From Phycisphaerae bacterium (GTDB lineage Bacteria > Planctomycetota > Phycisphaerae > Sedimentisphaerales > SG8-4), in the NCBI GenBank assembly GCA_030614945.1, contig JAUXAH010000060.1, forward strand, positions 1 to 9,274: a stretch of 9,274 nucleotides of DNA, read 5' to 3'. A program made the translations under genes and the position numbers. Shown here one piece after another: positions 1-5,622 of this stretch. Position 1 is the first letter of the stretch, and each line of letters opens with the position of its first letter. The notes beneath the pieces were generated by a model. It ran no database searches, had not been told where the DNA came from, and saw nothing but the letters and a program-made list of their open reading frames with translations.

Positions 1-207
1 TTCGATCAAGAAGGGAATGAGTTGGTCGAGCAGGCGCACGAGCAGCCACGTCCAGACGGGCGGCGGCGACTGTGCGCGTCGGACGATCGCGGCGGCGATG
101 ACCCACTGGTGTTTTCCGTCGCCGGGCAGCGGAAGTTCCTCGGCTGAGGCCATGTCGCAAAGCAGGTCGTGAATGTCGTTGTCGGAGAAGTTGAACGCGG
201 TTGGCAT
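1..207 (-). CDS. Small hypothetical protein, copy 1 (partial, cut by window edge)
   Basis: The first 69 codons of a small protein whose complete copy lies at 8568-8873. Over the shared 207 bases the two differ at four positions by eye: two are silent and two change residues (A30D and V37I relative to the complete copy). This pattern suggests both copies have been maintained as protein. The ATG at 205-207 is preceded on the minus strand by GAGGTG at suitable spacing, so this start is well supported. A proline-rich stretch is followed by a hydrophobic, amphipathic segment (WTWLLVRLLDQLIPFLIEWL) where the window edge cuts the gene. I do not recognise the family. A membrane-associated role is possible but is only inference from hydrophobicity. 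Confidence 0.75.
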   Translation of the reverse strand, partial: MPTAFNFSDNDIHDLLCDMASAEELPLPGDGKHQWVIAAAIVRRAQSPPPVWTWLLVRLLDQLIPFLIE

Positions 208-228
208 GTGTGCACCTCGTTTTTCTTT

Positions 229-259
229 AGTGTGCGCCCGTGTGCGGATCCGGAGTCAA
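229..259 (-). promoter_or_regulatory. Candidate sigma70-type promoter of small gene copy 1
   Basis: On the minus strand TTGACT (254-259) is followed after 19 bases by CACACT (229-234), just upstream of an A-rich leader and the GAGGTG ribosome site. The same arrangement with a better -10 (CATACT) is conserved at 8895-8925 although the surrounding spacer has diverged. The 19-base spacing is longer than ideal. Confidence 0.45.
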
Positions 260-289
260 GGCAAAAAGCCCTCGAGGGGATTGTTGAAA

Positions 290-307
290 TCTTACAATCA
301 GCGATCG
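290..307 (+). promoter_or_regulatory. Shared operator-like site TCTTACAATCAGCGATCG
   Basis: One of three near-identical 18-mers (consensus TCTTACAATCWGCGATCG). The others are at 1930-1947 on the minus strand and 8956-8973. It lies upstream of the -35 of the leftward small gene. It begins a block of about 60 bp (to about 357) that stays highly similar between the two diverged spacers and contains a short GCGAC/GTCGC hairpin (323-341). This is probably a protein-binding site; the factor is unknown. Confidence 0.45.
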
Positions 308-426
308 GCAGCCCGGCCGCAAGCGACCCCAAAACCGTCGCGGTCTGCTTGATCGTGTCGGCGCGATCGCGGCGGCCGCCTGGTGGCGCCGCGCGAGACC
401 CTTACAACACCTTCCTTGCGGCCGGG

Positions 427-461
427 GAAAAAGAGTGGCCCCGGGTGGTGAGGCCGGGGCC
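427..461 (-). terminator. Rho-independent terminator after the 487-1161 gene
   Basis: A perfect 8-bp GGCCCCGG/CCGGGGCC stem (437-444 with 454-461) and a 9-base loop are followed on the minus strand by ACTCTTTTTC. It lies about 25 bases past the TGA of the leftward gene. An equivalent structure is present at 9093-9127. Confidence 0.85.
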
Positions 462-486
462 GAACAGGAGAAAGGCGCGACTGCGA

Positions 487-1161
487 TCACGCGAGAATGT
501 CAACGCGTGCGACCGTGGGGGGTCCCATGCGTCCGTCTGAGATGAGCGCGCGGAACCGGAAGTACCATCGTTGGCCGATGGCGACATTACCAGAGGCCAC
601 CAAGGTCATTGGGATGGCCGGCTGACCTGACGGGTATCCCCATTGCGTCCAGGGGCCGTTATAGAAATCTCGGGCCTGGCTGACGACGGCGGCAAGTTTC
701 AAGATCAGGATGCGGTCGGCGAGTTCGAGCGCTGGAGAGAAGGCGGTGAGCTGGACGCCATTCGTGGTGTCGCCGGCGAGCGTGATCGAGAGCATGGGGC
801 CGACGCCCGGGGTGACCGGGGCGTCATCAACGGCGGTCTCGCCGATGTTGGTCCAGGGGACGTTGAAGCCGATATACATGGCGTTGCCGGCGAGCGCCTG
901 CAGGTTGCCGTGGACGTCTGCTTTTTTCGTCTCGTCGGCGTAGTCGCTCCACGCTTCGCGCTGCACGGGGGTGAGTGTGTCGCGCCAACGCGTGGTTATC
1001 GCTCCAAAACTTGCGCGAATGGAGTTTTGCCGTGGGGAGTTGGGATTGACCGGACTGGATTTGACTCGGACGTAGAGGCCGTAGCGGTTGCGGCTGAAAA
1101 CGATGCCGCCGAGTTTCCCGCGTGGCTCTACACCCAAGGGGCCGGGAAGAATCTTCGCCAC
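487..1161 (-). CDS. Phage-associated protein, paralog B (W59/W71 family with C-terminal beta domain)
   Basis: A 224-residue protein starting at GTG, with a strong GGAGGTGAG ribosome site six bases upstream. The N-terminal 105 residues match a pattern common in phage- and prophage-encoded proteins of unknown function: a G-x-x-GG-x-x-FSR opening (residues 15-24), a P-x-NP-x-x-x-RQ motif (37-45), Trp59, then LTPVQREAW to Trp71. Trp59 and Trp71 sit at identical positions in the paralogs at 1184-1882 and 7927-8595. The C-terminal half is beta-rich and ends in a WYFRFRALISDGRMGPP-like segment reminiscent of a fibronectin type III strand (inference). The likely role is a minor virion or surface protein, which is not proven. 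It lies 22 bases downstream of the 1184-1882 gene in the same operon and ends at a terminator. A frameshifted copy starts to appear at 9068-9274. Confidence 0.85.
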   Translation of the reverse strand: MAKILPGPLGVEPRGKLGGIVFSRNRYGLYVRVKSSPVNPNSPRQNSIRASFGAITTRWRDTLTPVQREAWSDYADETKKADVHGNLQALAGNAMYIGFNVPWTNIGETAVDDAPVTPGVGPMLSITLAGDTTNGVQLTAFSPALELADRILILKLAAVVSQARDFYNGPWTQWGYPSGQPAIPMTLVASGNVAIGQRWYFRFRALISDGRMGPPTVARVDILA

Positions 1162-1183
1162 TTTGTCTCACCTCCGTTCTGTG

Positions 1184-1882
1184 CTAAGTTGATGTGACCA
1201 GGACTGTCGCGGGTTTTGAGACGCGACGGTCGTCGTCATAGAAAGACCACTTCACAATTGCCCGGTACTCGCCAGCGATGCCGGGGGGTTTCGGGTCGTA
1301 GGTGTGAATCGTGAAGGGTTCGGTGTCCTCATCGTCCATCGCCTTTCGCCCAACACGGATGGCCTTTGGGTACTTGCGCGAGACACGGATGAACTTCAGG
1401 ATGGTGAAGAAAATACCCTCGTACGGGTCGATGTCTGGTGTGACTGATACGGCACGAACGACGCCAGTAGCGTGGGTGAAGTCAAAAACAACTACAGGAG
1501 AAGAAGGGAATCCGGTGCCTGCTGGTGGATCTGAGATGTCTTGGACCTCGACGCCCTCGGCCGCAAACAGTTGTTCGAAGAACGCGTTGCGCGTGAACAT
1601 GTTGAAGCCCGAAATCGTGTAGGCGTCGCCGAGCGGGTTGGTGAAGGCACAGGTGGCGGCGTAGGTGTCCCAAGCGTCCCGGCTGGCCTGGGTGATGTAG
1701 TCGAACCAACGGAATGACGCTCTGGAAAGTTCGCGTCTCATCTCTAATTGGAGAAGCGATCGTTTGTTCACTGGCGCGCGCCAACTACGACACGCCTTCG
1801 CGTCGTGGACGCGCGCGAACGTGACGCCACCAACCGAACCTGAGACTTCTGAGGCCAGAGGACCGTACTTGATGAGGGCCAT
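1184..1882 (-). CDS. Phage-associated protein, paralog A (W59/W71 family with C-terminal beta domain)
   Basis: A 232-residue protein. I place the start at the ATG at 1880-1882 because MALIKYGPLASEVSGSVGG is the usual N-terminus of this phage-associated family and AGGAAGGAT lies upstream. The frame stays open further upstream to 2023, but that translates a repeat-rich intergenic stretch. Residues 1-105 carry the family pattern: GSVGGVTFAR (15-24), a P-x-N motif (37-39), Trp59 and the R-x-AW motif ending at Trp71, then a G-x-N-x-F-x-x-N segment near 92-99. The last 120 residues are beta-rich and end with EYRAIVKWSFYDDDRRVSKP, comparable in place to the C-terminal beta segment of paralog B. It is the first gene of a leftward operon with 487-1161. 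Its exact function is unknown, and a virion or tail-associated component is inference. Confidence 0.85.
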   Translation of the reverse strand: MALIKYGPLASEVSGSVGGVTFARVHDAKACRSWRAPVNKRSLLQLEMRRELSRASFRWFDYITQASRDAWDTYAATCAFTNPLGDAYTISGFNMFTRNAFFEQLFAAEGVEVQDISDPPAGTGFPSSPVVVFDFTHATGVVRAVSVTPDIDPYEGIFFTILKFIRVSRKYPKAIRVGRKAMDDEDTEPFTIHTYDPKPPGIAGEYRAIVKWSFYDDDRRVSKPATVLVTST

Positions 1883-1929
1883 TTGGGATCCTTCCTGGTG
1901 GCCTCCCGGGGCCGTGGCTCTCTCTACTG

Positions 1930-1947
1930 CGATCGCAGATTGTAAGA
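1930..1947 (-). promoter_or_regulatory. Shared operator-like site TCTTACAATCTGCGATCG
   Basis: The second of three related 18-mers. Here it starts a few bases downstream of a TTGACT element (1952-1957, minus strand), where it would overlap the spacer of a promoter for paralog A. No good -10 is visible at the expected distance, so the promoter itself is not called. The position would suit a repressor site. Confidence 0.4.
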
Positions 1948-2003
1948 GTGGAGTCAAGGGTAATTGGCATGAAACTTGCGTCGGGGGGGCGTGTAAGAAG
2001 GGG

Positions 2004-2046
2004 TTCTCCACAGGGTTCTCCACAACTTATCCACAACTTTTTCACA
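2004..2046 (+). repeat. Four DnaA-box-like 9-mers at helical spacing
   Basis: TTCTCCACA (2004-2012), TTCTCCACA (2016-2024), TTATCCACA (2027-2035) and TTTTTCACA (2038-2046) start 12, 11 and 11 bases apart in the same orientation. The third is a perfect consensus DnaA box (TTATNCACA). The first two differ from it at one position and the last at two. About one helical turn separates neighbours, which suits cooperative DnaA binding at an origin or a DnaA-regulated promoter. Confidence 0.55.
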
Positions 2047-2095
2047 CCCATAAGGTCTTACGTCGTTCTGGGGCTGCTGGCGTTGTGTAGGCTAA

Positions 2096-2108
2096 CCTAC
2101 CAGGTAGG
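2096..2108. promoter_or_regulatory. 13-bp palindrome CCTACCAGGTAGG
   Basis: A perfect 6-bp inverted repeat around a central A, immediately followed by a TCTTAC motif. Possibly an operator; nothing else identifies its partner. Confidence 0.3.
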
Positions 2109-2215
2109 GTCTTACTCCTACGACGGGGGGTACTCTTGTCTTCGACGCTTTAACAGCAAATAAGAACCTGGGGTGGGTGCGTGTAAGAAGGTGACAAATG
2201 CAAGGAACGGGTCGG

Positions 2216-2240
2216 AGCCCCCCTGGACCAGGGGGCTTTT
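2216..2240 (+). terminator. GC-rich hairpin with short T run
   Basis: AGCCCCCC-TGG-A-CCA-GGGGGCT, about 10 bp of stem with one bulged C, followed on the + strand by a run of four T bases in total. No confident rightward gene precedes it, so it may close a short RNA, act as an attenuator, or be incidental. Confidence 0.35.
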
Positions 2241-2435
2241 GGGCCGGCGATCGGGCCGTGGTGAGCGTCTTACAGATTCGAGACGGGTACTCAACGCGCT
2301 CACCAAGCGTAGTTTTGGATTCTGGGCCGCGATCGCGGGAAAGTCGCCCCCGGGGTAGGCGTCGTCGTTGTCGATAAATGGGGAAAGCGGCGGCCACGAG
2401 TCTCGGGGCTGGCCGGCCGCGCTTGTCCTGTTGTC

Positions 2436-2456
2436 TCCCTTCTCTCACAGAAGGGA
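2436..2456 (-). terminator. Hairpin overlapping the recombinase stop codon
   Basis: A perfect TCCCTTCT/AGAAGGGA 8-bp stem with a 5-base loop spans the TGA of the recombinase gene. No T tract follows on the minus strand, so intrinsic termination is uncertain. Confidence 0.3.
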
Positions 2457-3092
2457 ACGTTGCGCGTAGATGGGGTTTGTGAGGACGTGGCGGACGGTGG
2501 AGACTTTCAATTGGGCTGCGCGTGCGATCGCTCGAAGTGACTGGCCGCGATCGCGCAGCGTGTAGACGTAGCGGACTCGTCGCAGTTGCTTCTCGTGGGG
2601 CAGGAGTTGTGACGTCACGAAGCCGAAGGGGATGCGGCCGACCCATTCACCGCGTGCCTGTTTTGCACGAAGGGCATCGGACGTGCGTTGCGCGAGAAGG
2701 TCTCGCTCGAATTGCGCGGTTGCGCCCAGGATGGTGAGGAACATGCGGCCGGTGGGGCCGTCGGTGTCGAGACGTTCTGTCACGGAGTGCAGGTGGACGT
2801 CGTGTGAGCGCAGGGTGTCTACGAGTTCGAGCAGGTCGCGTGTGTTGCGCGATAGCCTGTCCAGGCGCAGGACGACAAGGTGTGCGAACAGCTCGATGTC
2901 TCGTAGGATGGATAGGAGTACCGGTCGGCGCCGGACGGTACTTGCGCTGACCGACTCCGTGAAATGCTGAGTGTGTGCGTCAGGCCACAAGGCTGCGACA
3001 AACCGCGAGCAAGCCGCGACCTGGTGTTCGAGACCGAGACCAGATCGCGCCTGCTCTTGTGTGCTGACTCGTGTGTAGATGGCGACGTGCAT
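2445..3092 (-). CDS. Serine recombinase (resolvase/invertase family)
   Basis: A 215-residue site-specific recombinase of the serine family. The N-terminal catalytic domain has YTRVSTQEQ with Arg8 and nucleophile Ser10. LRLDRLSRNTRDL (75-87) supplies the conserved Asp78, Arg79 and Arg82, and a GRMFLTILGATAQFERDL segment (115-132) forms the long helix. A helix-turn-helix is seen at about 184-205 (SLRAIARAAQLKVSTVRHVL), and the protein ends just after NPIYA. It therefore lacks the zinc ribbon and coiled coil of large serine integrases and resembles resolvases and invertases in size. The ATG start has GTGAGG upstream, and the gene lies nine bases after the SLOG-like gene. It probably resolves multimers or inverts or integrates the element; its sites are unknown. 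Confidence 0.93.
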   Translation of the reverse strand: MHVAIYTRVSTQEQARSGLGLEHQVAACSRFVAALWPDAHTQHFTESVSASTVRRRPVLLSILRDIELFAHLVVLRLDRLSRNTRDLLELVDTLRSHDVHLHSVTERLDTDGPTGRMFLTILGATAQFERDLLAQRTSDALRAKQARGEWVGRIPFGFVTSQLLPHEKQLRRVRYVYTLRDRGQSLRAIARAAQLKVSTVRHVLTNPIYAQRSLL

Positions 3093-3101
3093 GGTGTCGC
3101 C

Positions 3102-3530
3102 TCACGTTCCATCGCAGTAGTCGCCGGCGAGGTCGTACTGGCCCGGCGCCGGCGCGATCGCAGCGTGGCGGTTGTGTGAGCCAAGAGCGTGAACCTTGCC
3201 GTTCGATTGCACGAGTAGGATCCACGTCTCGATTTTTGCCCGAGCAAAAGTCTCGTTGACTTTCATGCAGCCGCGCGAACTGCCGTCCCAGACGATCAGC
3301 GCACGATCGGGCTTCCATCGGCACATGGCCTGGGCGGAGTGGAACTTGATGAGCCGGTAGTCGTTGAGTTCCGCAAAGCTGGCGACGTACTCGTGGATTC
3401 CACCGCGCAAAAACGTGCCGATGCGTGTGTCGCCGGCCGCCTCACCGATGAACGCAGGGTGGACCTGGTCAACGATTTGCTTCGCTTGTGCCGCAGGAAT
3501 GGTTGTCGAACCGATGATGATGACTCGCAT
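3102..3530 (-). CDS. SLOG-like Rossmann-fold protein (DUF2493/YspA-like, tentative)
   Basis: A 142-residue protein that opens with MRVIIIGST, a Rossmann-type first strand and loop. It has GEAAGDTRIGTF (29-40) where SLOG proteins carry their nucleotide-binding loop, and ALIVWDGSSRGCMKVNETF (77-95), which resembles the conserved D-G-x-S-x-G-t segment before the last helix. This points to the SLOG superfamily, near DUF2493, whose members are thought to bind nucleotide-derived ligands and recur in mobile elements and stress or defence contexts. The assignment rests on motifs only. The start at 3530 is supported by AAAGGAG. The frame stays open upstream to 4220 without looking coding. It is the first gene of an operon with the recombinase. 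Confidence 0.7.
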   Translation of the reverse strand: MRVIIIGSTTIPAAQAKQIVDQVHPAFIGEAAGDTRIGTFLRGGIHEYVASFAELNDYRLIKFHSAQAMCRWKPDRALIVWDGSSRGCMKVNETFARAKIETWILLVQSNGKVHALGSHNRHAAIAPAPGQYDLAGDYCDGT

Positions 3531-3585
3531 AACGCTTGCTCCTTTTTCCCGAAGGGGAGGAAGTTGGCCTTGCTCTAATTTGCAG

Positions 3586-3624
3586 CGAAAAAGAAAAGGG
3601 ACTGACCGACCAAGCCTGTCCCTT
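3586..3624 (-). terminator. Intrinsic terminator in the leader of the SLOG-recombinase operon
   Basis: On the minus strand AAGGGAC and GTCCCTT (3618-3624 with 3596-3602) enclose a 15-base loop and are followed by TTCTTTTTC. It lies about 55 bases upstream of the 3530 start. It either ends a leftward transcript from the control region or acts as an attenuator ahead of the operon. Confidence 0.6.
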
Positions 3625-3852
3625 GTTGCAAAAGAAAAAGCACTCGAGATCGCAATGTAGATTGAAATAAGCACAAGAGGAATGAGCAGGTGTGCTGGAC
3701 GCAGAAGGGAAAAAAGCAGGACGTGATCGACCAGCACTGCCAGAAGAAGGGTGCCGACAATAGCCGCGGGGACACCGTTTCCCCACGGAGGAGGGCAGAG
3801 AGAGTGTGTACGCCCTGTAAACGCCCGAGAATCGCCACGCGAACGGAACAAG

Positions 3853-3873
3853 GCCGGGCGATTTTCGCCCGGC
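3853..3873. other. Perfect GC-rich hairpin
   Basis: GCCGGGCG-atttt-CGCCCGGC gives an 8-bp perfect stem and 5-base loop. Only a weak CTTGTT follows on the minus strand, so a terminator role is unproven. Confidence 0.4.
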
Positions 3874-4325
3874 AAACCACCAAGTAACCGCAGTAACCCG
3901 ATTGTAAGAACCCGCAAGGACACCACACGCACCCCCAGGGGCACGGGCAGGACGCACCCGCGCCCCCCGACAGACGCTACGCACCACAGGACGAACAGCA
4001 ACACCCGGGCGGAGAGTAGCGGACCGACACCAAGAACCCCTCGACCTCGCCCAGAGCGGCGAAAACCGAGGCTGGGATCTCCGCGCCCAGAGAGGACGAG
4101 ACGCCGACCAGCGAGCAACGAAGCGACGTGAGGTCGTTGCGCGCACACAGGACGGGAGCATAGTAACCACCCCCGCCGGCGACCGGAACAGAAGACCGAG
4201 GACCCATGACACACCCCCAAGAGAACAGAATGGTCTTACACCCAACACAAGCCCATAACCCCAACACCCACAGACAAATAGCAGCAAGAAGCATGCCGTC
4301 TTACAACACAGAGGGGGGGCACGCT

Positions 4326-4350
4326 AAACCCAATAAACACAACGACCCAC
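4326..4350 (+). repeat. 25-bp direct repeat, left copy
   Basis: 24 of 25 bases match the copy at 4447-4471, 121 bp away. The pair encloses the two 16-bp palindromes and a near-consensus DnaA box (TGTGGACAA, 4371-4379). Confidence 0.65.
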
Positions 4351-4384
4351 GCGAGAAAAAGGCACAAGCCTGTGGACAAAAAAC

Positions 4385-4400
4385 GGGTAATCGCTTACCC
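4385..4400. promoter_or_regulatory. 16-bp palindrome GGGTAATCGCTTACCC
   Basis: GGGTAA and TTACCC arms around TCGC. A second copy with CCGC lies exactly 40 bp downstream, about four helical turns, so the two sites face the same side of the helix. Likely dimer binding sites of a regulator or initiator. Confidence 0.5.
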
Positions 4401-4424
4401 AAAAAGCACAGAAACAAGGCACAA

Positions 4425-4440
4425 GGGTAACCGCTTACCC
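4425..4440. promoter_or_regulatory. 16-bp palindrome GGGTAACCGCTTACCC
   Basis: The second of two sites sharing GGGTAA/TTACCC arms. Both are preceded at some distance by GGCACAAG (4361-4368 and 4419-4426). Confidence 0.5.
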
Positions 4441-4446
4441 ACACGC

Positions 4447-4471
4447 AAACCCAACAAACACAACGACCCAC
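4447..4471 (+). repeat. 25-bp direct repeat, right copy
   Basis: It differs from the copy at 4326-4350 by a single T to C change. Confidence 0.65.
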
Positions 4472-4540
4472 AAGAGCAGGGGAACAGCTTGCCCAAGGCA
4501 GGGAGACGCTGAGCGGATGACCACCCCCAACGGCACAGGC

Positions 4541-4914
4541 CTGGGCGCGTCCCAGCCCCAGACCCGGCCCGGCTAAAGCACCACAGCGGCGCCGGCGGGG
4601 GACCTGCGCGGGACGGTGTTGTTTTTTTGTGTCCAGATTTTCAGCCCCAGCATTTATCCCCACCTTCCCTATTCTCTATCATCAACTTCCCTGTTCTGAA
4701 TTATATCTACACAAATTCCCTGTGTCCCATCTTCCCTGTTCTCTATTATCAACTTCCCTGTTCTGAATAGATTCTAACCCAATTCCCTGTAGAATGCTGG
4801 GGCTGAAAATCTGGACACAAAAAACATAGATCACAACACCGGCCCGCGCAGGCCGCCGGCGACGCTGTGGTGCTACAGCTTACCGGGCCGGGTCTGGGGC
4901 TGGGACGCGCCCAG
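4541..4914. mobile_element. 374-bp foldback element (MITE-like) or giant stem-loop
   Basis: Two arms in inverted orientation (4541-4653 and 4794-4914) enclose 140 bp. The outer 32 bp (4541-4572 with 4883-4914) and the inner 31 bp (4623-4653 with 4794-4824) are perfect inverted complements by eye. The middle is similar with small indels. The AT-richer interior carries six TTCCCTRT octamers in two 67-bp tandem units. No open frame or clear target duplication is seen. Long inverted arms with an internal array could be a non-autonomous transposon remnant, where repeats of this kind may be transposase sites. A replication or packaging structure is the alternative. Confidence 0.6.
4664..4797 (+). 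repeat. Two 67-bp tandem units with six TTCCCTRT octamers
   Basis: Octamers start at 4665, 4687, 4716, 4732, 4754 and 4783, spaced 22, 29, 16, 22 and 29 bases, so the pattern repeats every 67 bp. The second unit runs into the right foldback arm. Confidence 0.7.
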
Positions 4915-4995
4915 AGTGGTGTGACCGACCGACGCTGTCGTGTGCTCGGCTGTGTGACCGGCCGACGCTGTCGCTTGCGCTGTCGTGCGATCGAC

Positions 4996-5369
4996 CGATC
5001 GCTCGATCACTTTCCACCGATCACTGACACGCGCTGTTGCGATCGCTCGATCACGTTCCACTGATCGCTCGATCACGTTCCACCGATCGCTGACTCGCGC
5101 TTCACCGATCACTCGATCACGTTCGACCGATCACTGACTTGCGCTTCACCGAGCACTCGATCACGTTCCACCGATCGCTGACTCGCGCTGTTACGATCGC
5201 TCGACCACTTTTCACCGATCACTGACACGCGCTGTTGCGATCGCTCGACCACTTTTCACCGATCACTGACACGCGCTGTTACGATCGCTCGACCACTTTT
5301 CACCAACGACATGATCTCGTTTCACACGAACGCTCGATCCCGTACAGGGGTCGCTCGACCTCGTTTCGC
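4996..5369 (+). repeat. Tandem array of seventeen 22-bp iteron-like units
   Basis: Contiguous 22-bp units start at 4996 and follow every 22 bases to 5369. Type A begins CGATCGCTCGATCAC and ends TTCCAC or TTTCAC. Type B begins CGATCRCTGAC and ends GCGCTGTTR or GCGCTTCAC. The two mostly alternate, giving a 44-bp higher-order period; 5040 and 5062 are consecutive A units. The first fourteen are well conserved and the last three are degenerate; weakly related sequence extends left to about 4920. The length and direct tandem arrangement match replication iterons or partition centromeres. 44 is not a multiple of 3, so translation frames across the array do not repeat, which argues against coding. 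Confidence 0.85.
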
Positions 5370-5370
5370 T

Positions 5371-5389
5371 ACTCCCTTTCCAAGGGAGT
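5371..5389. other. Perfect 8-bp hairpin at the end of the array
   Basis: ACTCCCTT-tcc-AAGGGAGT directly follows the last 22-bp unit. No T tract follows on either strand, so it could mark an array boundary or a processing site. Confidence 0.4.
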
Positions 5390-5548
5390 GAGTAAGACTT
5401 TCGCTCGTCTCGGTCGTCGCCGTTCTCCCTCTTTCAACGCTTCCTCCCTCGTCTCGCAACCCTCCTTTCTGGTTGTAAGGTGGCGTTAGAGGATCACTGA
5501 CTCTTACAAAGCACTTCCGAAAACGTAGATTTAACGCAGTTCGCTCTT

Positions 5549-5558
5549 CTTACAATTG
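5549..5558. promoter_or_regulatory. CTTACAATTG site 1
   Basis: Identical 10-mer to 5719-5728, 170 bp away, containing the palindrome CAATTG fused to the CTTACA motif. A consensus-like TTGACA (5581-5586) lies between them, but no convincing -10 follows it. Confidence 0.35.
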
Positions 5559-5622
5559 TGGCGAGAACGAGAAATAGTACTTGACATGAGCAGAAGCGAT
5601 GGGGTTTTGCGTGGTGTAAGAA

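Larger units (their letters stand above)
1..609. repeat. Left copy of a divergent 608-bp direct duplication
   Basis: Same orientation as 8667-9274. Both copies carry, in order, the small gene, its promoter, a conserved regulatory block, the terminator and the 3' end of the paralog B gene. Order and content are consistent with the window wrapping past one unit length. Confidence 0.9.
1883..2444. other. 562-bp spacer between recombinase and paralog A; no confident gene
   Basis: This spacer holds the leader of paralog A, six CTTACA-like motifs, a four-site DnaA-box cluster, a small palindrome and a + strand hairpin. A 59-codon rightward frame (2198-2377, ATG after AAGGTGACAA, Arg-rich end) is the only small gene candidate. 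It overlaps the hairpin and a CTTACA motif and shows no recognisable domain, so I do not call it. Confidence 0.6.

Noticed and set aside
2198..2377. Rightward 59-codon frame with AAGGTG before its ATG
   Set aside because: Covers a hairpin and a CTTACA motif, Arg-rich random-looking end, no recognisable domain; kept only as a weak possibility.
2092..2646. Leftward 184-codon frame overlapping the recombinase 3' end
   Set aside because: Out of frame with the recombinase, Arg/Pro-rich shadow translation.
3751..4131. Rightward 126-codon frame rich in Pro, Arg and Thr
   Set aside because: Low-complexity translation of A/C-rich DNA, no ribosome site and no domain.
3531..4220. Open minus-strand frame continuous with the SLOG-like gene, including hydrophobic stretches near 3650-3800 that look like membrane helices
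   Set aside because: No start with a ribosome site, Gly/Arg/Cys-rich translation upstream, a terminator hairpin inside, and a clear ribosome site for the internal ATG at 3530. The hydrophobicity follows from T/G-rich minus-strand composition.
3977..4294. Leftward 105-codon frame with a hydrophobic N-terminus resembling a signal peptide
   Set aside because: No ribosome site before the ATG and composition like the surrounding non-coding DNA. It remains the least unlikely gene in the A/C-rich stretch.
4996..5369. CRISPR array
   Set aside because: Units abut directly with no unique spacers between them, and no cas gene is present.
4867..5489. Several frames on both strands across the 22-bp array
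   Set aside because: They are translations of tandem repeats whose 22- and 44-bp periods are not multiples of three; no ribosome sites.
5581..5620. TTGACA as the -35 of a promoter for the rightward operon
   Set aside because: No acceptable -10 at 16-19 bases; TGTAAG follows at too great a distance.
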